A stretch of DNA of 57,186 bases from an uncultured Lachnospiraceae bacterium (GTDB taxonomy: Bacteria > Bacillota > Clostridia > Lachnospirales > Lachnospiraceae): NCBI GenBank assembly GCA_937950565.1, contig CALFCS010000103.1, positions 1 through 57,186 on the forward strand, in the 5' to 3' direction. The position numbers were made by a program, and so were the translations under genes. The stretch's first letter is position 1. Every line of letters starts with the position of its first letter. Below are positions 9,217-18,080 of this stretch, piece after piece. Below the pieces are notes generated by a model. It ran no database searches. It had not been told where the DNA came from and worked only from the letters and a program-made list of their open reading frames with translations.

Positions 9217-10314
9217 TTATAATTCCCCGGCCACTTCAAGCGCCGCTTCAATTACCTTATCCATATCATAATATTTATAATTTCCGAGGCGGCCGCCGAA
9301 AATCACATTTTCTTCTTTGTCCGCTAATTCTCTGTAACGTGCAAATAATGCATTATTTTTCTCATCATTTACCGGATAATAAGGCTCCATTCCCACACTC
9401 CACTCGGAAGAATATTCTCTGGAAATAACTGTCTTTGGCTGTGTTCCGAATTCAAAATGCTTATGCTCTATAATTCTTGTATACGGCACTTCTCTTTCTG
9501 TATAATTCACAACCGCATTCCCCTGATAGTTATCCGTATCCAGAACCTCTGTTTCAAAACGCACGGAACGGTACTCCAGCGCTCCCAATTTATATTCAAA
9601 ATATTCATCAATCATACCGGTAAAAATCACTTTTTCTGCAATATGCGGATTATCCTTACGGAATTCAAAATAATCCGTTCCTGTACGCACGTCGCTTCCT
9701 TCCAGCAGCTTTTCTACAATTGCCGTATAACCGCCAACTGGAATCCCCTGATAACGGTCGTTAAAATAATTATTATCATAAGTAAAACGGAACGGGAGAC
9801 GCTTGATAATAAATGCCGGAAGGTCTTTGCAGTCCCGCCCCCACTGTTTCTCTGTATATCCCTTAATCAGCTTTTCATATACATCACGGCCGCCAAGTGA
9901 CAATGCCTGTTCTTCCAGATTCTTCGGTTCTGTAATGCCGGATTCTTTCACCTGCTTTGCAATCATCTCTTTCGCTTCCTGCGGAGTACGGATGTTCCAC
10001 ATCCTGCTGAATGTATTCATATTAAACGGAAGATTATATAGTTCATCCTTGTACACTGCAACAGGTGAATTAATATAGTTATTAAATTCAGCAAATTGAT
10101 TGACATAGTCCCATATCTTTTTATTTGATGTATGGAAAATATGCGCTCCGTATTTGTGCACCTGAATACCTTCTATTTCCTCACAGTAAATATTCCCTGC
10201 AATATGCGCTCTTCGGTCTATGACCAGACAGGATTTCCCTTTTTCCGTAAGCTCATGCGCCATAACCGCACCATAAAGTCCGGCTCCTACAATTAAATAA
10301 TCATATGTTTTCAT
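9217..10314 (-). CDS. glf: UDP-galactopyranose mutase
   Basis: A flavoenzyme that converts UDP-galactopyranose to UDP-galactofuranose, the donor for Galf residues in surface polysaccharides. The FAD-binding start DYLIVGAGLYGAV leads into HIAGNIYCEE and HKYGAHIFHT, all typical of Glf. The 365-residue length is normal. It is the last gene of a three-gene unit with a lipoprotein and a GNAT enzyme, separated from the main polysaccharide operon by a predicted promoter at about 12.05 kb. Its presence implies that the polymer, or another glycan of the cell, contains galactofuranose. Confidence 0.96.
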   Translation of the reverse strand: MKTYDYLIVGAGLYGAVMAHELTEKGKSCLVIDRRAHIAGNIYCEEIEGIQVHKYGAHIFHTSNKKIWDYVNQFAEFNNYINSPVAVYKDELYNLPFNMNTFSRMWNIRTPQEAKEMIAKQVKESGITEPKNLEEQALSLGGRDVYEKLIKGYTEKQWGRDCKDLPAFIIKRLPFRFTYDNNYFNDRYQGIPVGGYTAIVEKLLEGSDVRTGTDYFEFRKDNPHIAEKVIFTGMIDEYFEYKLGALEYRSVRFETEVLDTDNYQGNAVVNYTEREVPYTRIIEHKHFEFGTQPKTVISREYSSEWSVGMEPYYPVNDEKNNALFARYRELADKEENVIFGGRLGNYKYYDMDKVIEAALEVAGEL

Positions 10315-10336
10315 ATCGTTCCCCTTTTATCTCTTT

Positions 10337-11434
10337 TTATTTCATAACTGCCTGATTTGGATAATTCAGCGCAATATAACTCTTTCCACGATTAATAGAT
10401 ATTTCTTTTCCCTGCTGGTCGTAGAAGCGAAGACGCGAATTTTCATTATTGGGATCCTTTGACCAGTGGATTTTCTGAACCCCGCCATTCGATATATAAT
10501 ACCCGACAGAATCTACTGATCCGTCCCAGTCAAGCTGTTTGTGTCCAACCTCGTCACGGACAGAAATGGATGTCTCCAGCACGAACACATTTGTAAATGC
10601 CAGCTGATTTCCCGTCTTTCCGTCTATCTGCGGTTTGCCGTTCATTTCTTTCTTATAAGTCTTGCTTCCTTCATCATAGACAAGTGCGGCGCTCTGCGCA
10701 CCAAAGTTAATATCCACACGCTTACAATCCGTCTCCCCGGCCTTAATCTGTTCCTTCAGACCATTGAACGGAAAAGCCGTTCCTGTCTTATCCGCTTCCA
10801 GATCCGTACGTTTCCCCTGGCTCTGTACAACGGAAGCAAACTTTGTCCCGTCAAAATATCCGGTATGCTCCAGTGCATATCCTGCATTTCTTCTCTCCTG
10901 GTCTCTTCCAAAGAATCCGCCCTGCCCTGAAATTCCATCATACCGGTCAAGCTGCAGTGCCTCCAGGTAGTCTGCAATCGTATCATCAATTCCCCAGTTA
11001 ATATAAAAAGCATCAAAGCCTTCGGAAAGCGCCGGAAAATAATAACGGCAGCTTCGAATGGCACAAATCTTCGGGAGTGTAGTATAATCCGCATAAAGCG
11101 CCATAAACCGCGTGTGGTCTCCTTCCACCGGAATCTCAAAAATAATATCTGCCTTTTCTACTCCATACTGCGGCATGGCATCCGGGACATTATTGACCAT
11201 AACTGCAACCGGACGTTTTCCGATTGCCGCCTCAGTCAAATCAGGAATGCCTGTTAAAAGATTCTGGTTTGCCGGGATTTCTTCTTTTTCTTCTTTCTTT
11301 TCCTCTTCCACCTCCGGCATCTCAATCTTCTTATCTTTTTTTGTAACTGCATCTGCATTCTTTTTGCCGGAGCAGGCTGATAATGCGCATATAGCAAACA
11401 GCATAAGCAACAAAATATACCATTTCTTTTTCAT
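10337..11434 (-). CDS. DUF3048 (YerB-like) lipoprotein
   Basis: A 365-residue secreted lipoprotein: a basic start, a hydrophobic stretch and the lipobox LSAC with cysteine 21 as the lipidation site. An acidic and lysine-rich linker (about residues 25-50) follows, then the two DUF3048 domains with motifs such as VMVNNVPDAMPQYG, ICAIRSCRYYF and LNYPNQAVMK. The B. subtilis relative is YerB; the molecular function is not known. The start is set by AAGGAG upstream of MKKKWYILLL; an in-frame ATG 36 bases earlier would spoil the signal peptide and lacks a ribosome binding site. It precedes glf, so an envelope role is plausible but unproven. Confidence 0.88.
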   Translation of the reverse strand: MKKKWYILLLMLFAICALSACSGKKNADAVTKKDKKIEMPEVEEEKKEEKEEIPANQNLLTGIPDLTEAAIGKRPVAVMVNNVPDAMPQYGVEKADIIFEIPVEGDHTRFMALYADYTTLPKICAIRSCRYYFPALSEGFDAFYINWGIDDTIADYLEALQLDRYDGISGQGGFFGRDQERRNAGYALEHTGYFDGTKFASVVQSQGKRTDLEADKTGTAFPFNGLKEQIKAGETDCKRVDINFGAQSAALVYDEGSKTYKKEMNGKPQIDGKTGNQLAFTNVFVLETSISVRDEVGHKQLDWDGSVDSVGYYISNGGVQKIHWSKDPNNENSRLRFYDQQGKEISINRGKSYIALNYPNQAVMK

Positions 11435-11483
11435 CTTTCGTATTCTCCTTTCCTGCAAAAGCATAGCCACACTTCAAATCAAA

Positions 11484-12008
11484 CTATCTTTCCGCTTCGC
11501 AAAACTCTTGATTTAGCAACGCAAGCCAGATAAGATTTTCATAATTTCCAGCCCGGTTTCTAATATGATCAACAAATTCTCCTTCCTTGCGGAATCCTAC
11601 TTTATCATAAAATTTAAGTGCACGTCCATTACCACTTCGCACATAAAGATATACTTTATGCAGTTTCAGTTCCTCAAATGCAATCCGCAAGATTTCCTTT
11701 GTGGCATACATGGACGCCCCGCTTCCCATAGCTTTCCCTGATACCACAATTGCATACTCTGCATTGCTGTCTGCCTGGGATATATTTTTCAGACTGACTG
11801 TGCCAAGATACTCATCTTCCTCATTGCAAATGGCACGGTGCAGATTCCGGCTTTCCTCTTCATTCGCTCTTCGTATAAATTCCAGACAGTCATCCAGTGT
11901 CATATTCATAAAATCTGCTGCCAGCTCCTCCACCACATCAGAATCATGCATCCACTCCAGCATGGAATGTGCATCTTTTTCTCTTAATTTTCTCAAATAC
12001 ATTTTCAT
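11484..12008 (-). CDS. GNAT family N-acetyltransferase (RimJ/RimL type)
   Basis: A 174-residue acetyl-CoA-dependent N-acetyltransferase. The fold is shown by the N-terminal LRKLREKDAHSMLEWMHD, the strand-4 region AEYAIVVSGKAMGSG that leads into the acetyl-CoA loop, and the C-terminal YVRSGNGRALKFYDKVGF. The chosen start follows GGAAGG; the longer reading frame would add 26 unlikely residues upstream. A predicted promoter lies 30 bases before the gene. The acceptor is unknown. Because the locus also makes an amino sugar, sugar N-acetylation is one possibility and protein or small-molecule acetylation another; sequence alone does not decide. Confidence 0.85.
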   Translation of the reverse strand: MKMYLRKLREKDAHSMLEWMHDSDVVEELAADFMNMTLDDCLEFIRRANEEESRNLHRAICNEEDEYLGTVSLKNISQADSNAEYAIVVSGKAMGSGASMYATKEILRIAFEELKLHKVYLYVRSGNGRALKFYDKVGFRKEGEFVDHIRNRAGNYENLIWLALLNQEFCEAER

Positions 12009-12037
12009 ATATCCTTCCGATTCTTGTTTACAATATA

Positions 12038-12066
12038 ATTGTATCTTAATTGCAGCCCATTGTAAA
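12038..12066 (-). promoter_or_regulatory. Predicted promoter of the GNAT-DUF3048-glf unit
   Basis: On the minus strand TTTACA (12061-12066) and TACAAT (12038-12043) are separated by exactly 17 bases, each one base from the sigma-A consensus. The start would be near 12031, with a leader of about 24 bases to the GNAT gene. It lies in the 96-base gap after mnmM and suggests that glf is transcribed separately from the large polysaccharide operon. Confidence 0.7.
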
Positions 12067-12104
12067 GCAATACGCTTTTTGAACATCTGCTGTATATCTG
12101 CTTC

Positions 12105-12668
12105 TTATGTCCGGAAAATAAAGACCGGAACAGGAGGATGGTTTTCTCTGTTATAATATTGATTTACAATCACTGTATACTCTCTGGGAGAAAGGGATTT
12201 TAAATATGCAAGTATCCGTTCTTTTTCTTCGAATCCTGTATCTCCTCCGCTGTAAATACACAGGCTCATCATCCCTCCCGGCTTCAAAATCGCAAGTCCT
12301 TTCTTTATGGCAGTAATACTGGTCTCTGCCGTCGTAGATATCGCATGGTCTCCTCCGGGAAGATAGCCAAAATTAAAACAGATGACATCAGCAGTTCCTT
12401 CCTGCACATATTGATCCATATTCTCATGTCCATCCAAAATAAGCAAAGCACGGTCCCTATACCCGTGCTGCTCCAATAAATGCTCTGTACTTTCCAGCGC
12501 CTTCTTCTGAATATCAAAAGCAGTCACTTTTCCCTTTTCTCCTGCAAGCTCGCAGAGCATCAGCGTATCATTTCCATTTCCCATCGTCGCATCAATATAA
12601 AAACCTCCCGCCAAAGCCTGGGAACGTATTATTTCATGACACCAAAAGGTAATCTGTGACTGTCTCAT
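12105..12668 (-). CDS. mnmM: tRNA wobble-uridine methyltransferase MnmM (YtqB family)
   Basis: A 187-residue class I SAM methyltransferase of the PF06962 family. B. subtilis YtqB/MnmM of this family methylates the aminomethyl group of the wobble uridine in tRNA. The SAM motif IDATMGNGNDT is near residue 25, the acidic loop is VTAFDIQKKA, and the family segment ICFNFGYLPGGDH corresponds to the catalytic loop. AAGGAGAG precedes the ATG. It lies 28 bases downstream of the DegT gene of the polysaccharide locus with no terminator between them. It may therefore be expressed from that operon although its function is in translation. Confidence 0.88.
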   Translation of the reverse strand: MRQSQITFWCHEIIRSQALAGGFYIDATMGNGNDTLMLCELAGEKGKVTAFDIQKKALESTEHLLEQHGYRDRALLILDGHENMDQYVQEGTADVICFNFGYLPGGDHAISTTAETSITAIKKGLAILKPGGMMSLCIYSGGDTGFEEKERILAYLKSLSPREYTVIVNQYYNRENHPPVPVFIFRT

Positions 12669-12696
12669 TCGAAATTCTCTCCTTATAAATCATTTC

Positions 12697-13797
12697 CTAT
12701 AAATTTATCTCATTTATAGAATCAACAACATACTGCACTTCTTCCTCTGTCATACCATAATACATCGGAATACTCAGTTCTGTAGCTGAAATTTCTTCTG
12801 CAACAGGATACATTCCTTGTTGAAGCTGCAATCCTTCATATGCTTTTTGCAAATGCAGTGGAATTGGATAATGCTTATTCGTTCCGATTCCTTTGTCCGA
12901 CAAATATTTCTCCAACTGTTCTCTTTTATCACATCGCACTGCAAAGATATGCCATACAGGATCTGTATCTTCAGCAACAACCGGAAGAATTATTTTGGGA
13001 TTTACAATTTCTGTCAGATAACGCTGTGCGATTCTCTTTCTTTCACGGTTCCACCGATCCAGATGTCTCAGTTTTGTAGTCAGAAACGCAGCCTGAATCT
13101 CATCGAGCCTTGAATTATTTCCCTGATAAACATGATTATACTTTTCTTTTGAGCCATAATTTCCCAAAGCTCTTATTTTCTCTGCCAGTTTGGAATCATC
13201 CGTAATAACTGCACCCGCATCTCCAAGCGCTCCAAGATTTTTCCCCGGATAAAAACTGAATGCCGCCGCATCTCCAAAGGTACCTATCTTTCTTCCTTTA
13301 TACGCAGCGCCATGTGCCTGTGCACAATCTTCTATCAGATACAATCCATGCTTCCTTACAATCTGCATGATTTCATCCATTTCTGCGGGCTGTCCATACA
13401 AATGAACAGCAATGACTGCCTTCGTTCTGGATGTAATATTTTCTTCAATCAAATCAGGATTTATATTATATGTTTCAATTCTTGGTTCTACAAATACAGG
13501 AACAGCTCCGACATAAGACACTGCCAATGCGGTTGCAATAAATGTATTAGAAGGAATAATCACTTCATCCCCCTCTGTAATACCGAGAGCTTTCAGACTT
13601 AACATAATCGCATCCAGCCCATTCCCGCAGCCGATACAATATTTCCGCCCAAAATATTGTGCAAACGCTTCCTCAAACTGCCGGTCTTCCTGTCCTCCAA
13701 TAAACCAGCTACTGTCCAGCACCCGTCTAAAGTCCGTAAGCAGCTCTTCCTTTATTTCTTTATGCATTTGTTCAAAAGATGCAAATGGTATTTTCAT
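12697..13797 (-). CDS. DegT/DnrJ/EryC1/StrS aminotransferase, likely dTDP-3-amino-3,6-dideoxyhexose synthase (FdtB/QdtB-like)
   Basis: A PLP-dependent sugar transaminase of 366 residues. The visible features are the N-terminal SSWFIGGQEDRQFE, the phosphate-binding GCGNGLDAI, the cofactor aspartate in LIEDCAQAHGA and the Schiff-base lysine (about residue 186) in FSFYPGKNLGALGD. FdtB and QdtB aminate C3 of a dTDP-3-keto-6-deoxyhexose. The matching 3,4-ketoisomerase gene lies about 8 kb upstream in the same direction, which supports this assignment over a C4 transaminase. The start is the ATG nine bases after AAAGG; an ATG three codons earlier directly touches that site. The dTDP-glucose synthase and dehydratase are not in the window. 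Confidence 0.82.
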   Translation of the reverse strand: MKIPFASFEQMHKEIKEELLTDFRRVLDSSWFIGGQEDRQFEEAFAQYFGRKYCIGCGNGLDAIMLSLKALGITEGDEVIIPSNTFIATALAVSYVGAVPVFVEPRIETYNINPDLIEENITSRTKAVIAVHLYGQPAEMDEIMQIVRKHGLYLIEDCAQAHGAAYKGRKIGTFGDAAAFSFYPGKNLGALGDAGAVITDDSKLAEKIRALGNYGSKEKYNHVYQGNNSRLDEIQAAFLTTKLRHLDRWNRERKRIAQRYLTEIVNPKIILPVVAEDTDPVWHIFAVRCDKREQLEKYLSDKGIGTNKHYPIPLHLQKAYEGLQLQQGMYPVAEEISATELSIPMYYGMTEEEVQYVVDSINEINL

Positions 13798-13832
13798 TTT
13801 ACCCATCCTTTCCCATATAATCTCTGTCCGTA

Positions 13833-15614
13833 TTACATACTGCTCCGAAATACCCCATACTGATCATTATCATAAACCAAGTCATATTTTTCAAACATGT
13901 TCCAATAACACCAGGACTCTTTCCGTACGATACAAAGCTCTTTTCCTGTCTCCAGCCCATGAAAACCCTGTATATCTATTTTTTTATCATATAAGTAGAA
14001 CTGAATATACTTTATACCACGGTCACTTATTTCTCTCTGAAATGCATCCGCTCCCCAGTCATCTGCAACATAATATATTGTTTCCTCTGCCTTCTCACCT
14101 TCAATAAACTCTACAACATCTACAACATTCTCAGAAAAATTCTGCTGTAACTGATATGTGTTTTCATTATTATATTCTGCTGCCGGAATCCACAACATCG
14201 TCAAAATGCAGACGCCGCCCAAAACATACATGATTTTATCCGCAAATCTGCTGCTGATTAACAGCAACACAAGAAAAACTGCCAGCATGACTTTTACAAA
14301 TGCACTATATGTACCTGCGTTATAATAGGCACTTTCACTAAATGAAGTCGCCACTCCAACACAATTGGTACAATAAAATGCAGAAAAATAATGGTTTGCA
14401 AATACATGGTTTACCACATAAGCAATGCAGACCCCAATTCCCGTGACAACAGCAAATGTCTGCCATTTCTGTTTCGCGGTATAAAAAGCATGAAGACCGA
14501 TTAACAAAACAGGCCCTATAAGAAACTCATTATACCGGCCATATAGCAACGTATCGCCCCGGTTTGTCAATCCTGCGGTAGATATTGTTGAAATCAAAAA
14601 TGTTGCAACAAATGCTATAAACACAAAAATAACAACAACACCATACTTGCCACATACAATCTTCTTTTTCTTCATAAGCGACTTCAGAATCTGGACAATT
14701 CTCTTCCCTCCCTCAAACAAGAAGCCAAAGACAAGAAAGCACGTCGATACGATTAGATAAAATGCCTGTCCACATACTTCATAGAAGAAATCAACGAGCC
14801 CTTCTATCGAAAAAATTTTCTCAATTTTTTTCACCTGACCACTCATATTATTCTTAGATGCAATTGTATCACTAATAGAAACCCAAAAATTATCATTCAG
14901 ATAACCTTTGATAACGTAAAACAAAACGAAAGAAATTACTACCGTGCCCAAAAATAACATGAAAAACTTCCAGTCAATCCTGTTAATAATCTTTAAAAAC
15001 AAAATGATAACAACCCCGGCACAAATCACACCCAGTACTCTCTGATGAATCATCATTCCATACAAAAGCCATGCACCATACAAAACAGCTTTATATCGTC
15101 TGGGCTTCTCATATATTGAAATTATCATGTAACAGCATACCCAGAACCACAAATAAAGAATCGTCTCTGTCCATGCAATCTGTGACTGCACCAGATTATT
15201 CGGATATAATGTTAAAAATGTACAAAATAGAATTCTGTAAAAATCCGCCATCCGTGGAAACATCTTCTTACAACAGCTCAAAGATAAAAAAAACGCCGCA
15301 ACCAACATGAAGGCATTCAAAACAATAGCCCCTTTGTATATAATTGTTACATCTTTAAACACTTTAAATAAAAGAGCATAAAACGGAGCTATACCAAACC
15401 CATAATAAGGAGAGGTCCCTGACAGTCCTGTCCAGTCATATCCGGCAAAATAAGCTGCGGTCCCCCAGTATCCAAATTCATCATTCAACACGCAAATCTG
15501 ATTTAATTTTCCCAAATTCCAACAGGTAATAACAAAAATAAAAACACCCAGACTGATAACAAATGCCATAACCGCTCTATTTTCACGATATACCTGTTTT
15601 CTTCTGTTAATCAT
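13833..15614 (-). CDS. Multi-pass membrane protein, predicted GT-C glycosyltransferase
   Basis: A 593-residue protein with about ten to twelve hydrophobic segments and a soluble C-terminal tail of about 100 residues (NENTYQLQQN onward). The first extracytoplasmic loop has an acidic pair in LNDEFGYWG followed by AGYDW and YYGFG, the layout of GT-C enzymes that use polyprenyl-phosphate sugars outside the membrane. The same AGYDW/YYG signature occurs in the second GT-C protein of this locus (27.9-29.8 kb), so the two are probably paralogues. Its ATG overlaps the stop of the class V aminotransferase gene. The donor and acceptor are unknown; the GtrB-like enzyme of the locus could supply the lipid-linked sugar. 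Confidence 0.7.
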   Translation of the reverse strand: MINRRKQVYRENRAVMAFVISLGVFIFVITCWNLGKLNQICVLNDEFGYWGTAAYFAGYDWTGLSGTSPYYGFGIAPFYALLFKVFKDVTIIYKGAIVLNAFMLVAAFFLSLSCCKKMFPRMADFYRILFCTFLTLYPNNLVQSQIAWTETILYLWFWVCCYMIISIYEKPRRYKAVLYGAWLLYGMMIHQRVLGVICAGVVIILFLKIINRIDWKFFMLFLGTVVISFVLFYVIKGYLNDNFWVSISDTIASKNNMSGQVKKIEKIFSIEGLVDFFYEVCGQAFYLIVSTCFLVFGFLFEGGKRIVQILKSLMKKKKIVCGKYGVVVIFVFIAFVATFLISTISTAGLTNRGDTLLYGRYNEFLIGPVLLIGLHAFYTAKQKWQTFAVVTGIGVCIAYVVNHVFANHYFSAFYCTNCVGVATSFSESAYYNAGTYSAFVKVMLAVFLVLLLISSRFADKIMYVLGGVCILTMLWIPAAEYNNENTYQLQQNFSENVVDVVEFIEGEKAEETIYYVADDWGADAFQREISDRGIKYIQFYLYDKKIDIQGFHGLETGKELCIVRKESWCYWNMFEKYDLVYDNDQYGVFRSSM

Positions 15615-16684
15615 ATAAGCTGTCTCCTTTTCATATCCTTGAGTGCATTTATCAGAACACAGTTATCCTCAATCGTCAAATGCCCAATATGTCCGATTCT
15701 TATCACTTTATCAGCCAGCGCTCCACCATTCGGACACACAAAAATCTCATACTCATTTTTTAAAATTTCAAAAATCCGGTAAGCCGATACCTGCCCTTTC
15801 GGAGTCAGTGGTGTAACTGCATTTGATAACCGCTCCGAATAAATCTCAAAAGGCAGACTCTTTATATGCTCTCTGAAATGACTCGCTATCTGCCTGATCG
15901 CAGCAGTTTCATTTTCAACTCCCCGTTCATGAATCAGTTGCAGTCTCCGATTTAACTGCAATAAAATTCCAACTGCAGGAGTAAATGGTGTTTGTCCTCT
16001 TTCTCCGTTTTTCAACGCATCCTTCAGATCAAAATAAAATGTTTTCGGCTTTGCCAAAAGAACTCTTTCTACCCCTCTGTCTGAAAGAATTACAGCTGAA
16101 ATGCCAGGAGGCAGGGCAAGTGCTTTCTGCGAACTGATGATTGTACAGTCAATTCCCCATTCTTTCATTTCAAAAGGATCTGCAATGAATGAACTGATTG
16201 CATCAACCATCAAAAACAAATCATTTTCTTTGCAGAATCTGCTTATCATCGGCATATCATAATATACCCCGGTTGATGTTTCATGCGCGTTTACAATAAA
16301 ACCAGTATACCTTCTTCCATCATACTGGTTTAAAACATCTTCTGTTAATGTCTTACCTGAGTCCAGTTTAATCTCTTCATAGGGAATATCATAGACACTG
16401 CAAATATTCACAAAACGCTGTCCAAAGCCACCCCCATTTACAATCAGTACTTTATCCTGCCGTGTAAAACAATTTATAACTGCAGCCTCCATCGCTCCTG
16501 TTCCTGATGCGGTAAGGAAAACTGCCCGGCTATTTTCGTCTGCCTTTGCTATTCTTTTCAACAATGTCTCATTCTCCAGCATTGTTTCTGAGAACTCCGG
16601 TGTACGGAAATATGGCACAGGTTTCGCTCCCAGTTCCAATATTTCTTCACTTATTTCCACCGGTCCAACTGTAAAATTTAACAT
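15611..16684 (-). CDS. Class V PLP aminotransferase (alanine-glyoxylate/AEP-transaminase superfamily)
   Basis: A 357-residue fold-type I PLP enzyme. Key sites are SGTGAMEAAV near residue 60 (phosphate binding), HETSTG near 134, cofactor aspartate 161 in VDAISS, and the Schiff-base lysine 187 in SSQKALALPPG. The SQKAL-PPG form is closer to alanine/serine-glyoxylate aminotransferases than to phosphonate PhnW. It lies directly after the cytidylyltransferase fusion gene and overlaps the GT-C gene by ATGA, so it is part of the same cassette. A PhnW role is unlikely because no phosphoenolpyruvate mutase is present. I infer that it aminates or deaminates a small acid or aldehyde used to build the CDP-linked unit. 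The substrate is unknown. Confidence 0.8.
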   Translation of the reverse strand: MLNFTVGPVEISEEILELGAKPVPYFRTPEFSETMLENETLLKRIAKADENSRAVFLTASGTGAMEAAVINCFTRQDKVLIVNGGGFGQRFVNICSVYDIPYEEIKLDSGKTLTEDVLNQYDGRRYTGFIVNAHETSTGVYYDMPMISRFCKENDLFLMVDAISSFIADPFEMKEWGIDCTIISSQKALALPPGISAVILSDRGVERVLLAKPKTFYFDLKDALKNGERGQTPFTPAVGILLQLNRRLQLIHERGVENETAAIRQIASHFREHIKSLPFEIYSERLSNAVTPLTPKGQVSAYRIFEILKNEYEIFVCPNGGALADKVIRIGHIGHLTIEDNCVLINALKDMKRRQLI

Positions 16685-16708
16685 AACATTTCTCTCCCGT
16701 AAAACTAA

Positions 16709-18055
16709 TTATCCTATGATTGTTGTATTGTCTCCTTTATAAAAATCTTCCATAATATTACAAATAGCCTGTGATAATTCCGGACTGACTTTAAGATGCG
16801 GATTTTTTACACAAGTAATATATTTCATAAAATCTGCAAACACATACCGCAGTCCCTCACCCGGCAGCTGATAAAAATACCGTCTGTTATTCGTAAAGTT
16901 TTCATATCGCACCTCAAAATAATCCGTTTTCCACCAGGGTGACGGCACATAGATATATCCTTTTGTTCCTGATATAATCAAATCACCTTCTGCTTTTACA
17001 CCGATTCCCACTTTAATGTCAGCCAGTGCATTATCATACACCAGATTCATTTTAGTAAACAAATCAAAGCCCTTCTCTAAGTCCATATAAGAGACATAAT
17101 CTACATGCTGATATTTTATCCCCAGCAATGAAAATACAGCCAGCAGAGCAAATGGTCCCCAGCTTGTCATGCTCCCCCCGTATGCTTTCCTGTCACGGTC
17201 CCATCGATTATTTTGCACCAGGCTGGTACATGTAACATCTACCGACTTAATCTCTCCGACAATCCCGCTTTTCGCTAACAAAACCAGTCTGTTAAAAGCC
17301 GGAAAGGATGCTGTTTTTATAGCGTCATATAATATAACTCCATTCTCCTTAGCTAACTGGTACAATTCCTTTGCTTCTTGTTCCCGCAGAGCAATCGGTG
17401 TCGCACACAGCACATGCTTCTGTTGTAAGATTGCCTTTTTTATATACGTATAACGTCTGACCGGACTTGCATATATATATACAGCATCCACTGATTCAAA
17501 AAATATCTTCTCCGAAAGACAAGGCATGACTTTATCAATCTCTGAAGAAAACTGCTCTGATTCGTCATCCAGCAAAACGCCCTCCAAATGCATACCACTG
17601 ACATATTTGCTTTCTTCTGCAATTTTTTTCATTAAAACAGAATCCCAGCCGATAATACCTAATTTTATATATTGTCTCTCTTTCCTGATCTGCGTGCTTG
17701 AAATGCCTTTTGTTCTTTCAAGATAAATGACATCGCAATATTCCCTCAAATAGTCAAAATATCCTTCCCAGTCTGAACCAACCGTAAATATATCAATATC
17801 ATATTTTATGATATCATCGATTTTCTGGCCCTCATATTCTTCCGCTATGACCTCATCTGCATATCCGGTATCAATAACAGCCTGCATACGGTCCATCAGA
17901 GACTCCGTTATATTAAGTTTTCCTCTTGTCATATCAAAATTTTCCGTGGTCACACCTACAATCAGATAGTCCCCTAACTCTTTCGCTCTTTTCAACAAAT
18001 TAATATGACCATAATGAAGCATATCAAATGTTCCATAAGTAATAACTTTTTTCAT
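16709..18055 (-). CDS. Fusion of TagD-like cytidylyltransferase and degenerate Gfo/Idh/MocA-like domain
   Basis: A 448-residue two-domain protein. Residues 1-128 match glycerol-3-phosphate cytidylyltransferases: the HxGH motif is HYGH (14-17) and the second CTP-binding motif is RTKGISSTQIR (114-124). Residues about 130-448 resemble Gfo/Idh/MocA oxidoreductases, starting KLGIIGWDSV. That half has lost family landmarks: the usual EKP motif reads ATP (218-220), and the catalytic glycine-histidine region reads GGSMTSWGPF (293-302) with no histidine. It may therefore bind a ligand without redox activity. The gene lies between an opine-dehydrogenase-like gene and a class V aminotransferase gene, upstream of which is a TagF-like transferase. 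The likely product is a CDP-activated phospho-alcohol; glycerol is only one option. Confidence 0.85.
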   Translation of the reverse strand: MKKVITYGTFDMLHYGHINLLKRAKELGDYLIVGVTTENFDMTRGKLNITESLMDRMQAVIDTGYADEVIAEEYEGQKIDDIIKYDIDIFTVGSDWEGYFDYLREYCDVIYLERTKGISSTQIRKERQYIKLGIIGWDSVLMKKIAEESKYVSGMHLEGVLLDDESEQFSSEIDKVMPCLSEKIFFESVDAVYIYASPVRRYTYIKKAILQQKHVLCATPIALREQEAKELYQLAKENGVILYDAIKTASFPAFNRLVLLAKSGIVGEIKSVDVTCTSLVQNNRWDRDRKAYGGSMTSWGPFALLAVFSLLGIKYQHVDYVSYMDLEKGFDLFTKMNLVYDNALADIKVGIGVKAEGDLIISGTKGYIYVPSPWWKTDYFEVRYENFTNNRRYFYQLPGEGLRYVFADFMKYITCVKNPHLKVSPELSQAICNIMEDFYKGDNTTIIG

Positions 18056-18080
18056 AAAATTCTCTCTTTTCTATATCCCG

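Noticed and set aside
15611..18055. A phosphonate (2-aminoethylphosphonate) pathway, suggested by the aminotransferase and cytidylyltransferase pair.
   Set aside because: No phosphoenolpyruvate mutase or phosphonopyruvate decarboxylase is present, and the aminotransferase motif SQKAL-PPG fits the alanine-glyoxylate group better than PhnW.
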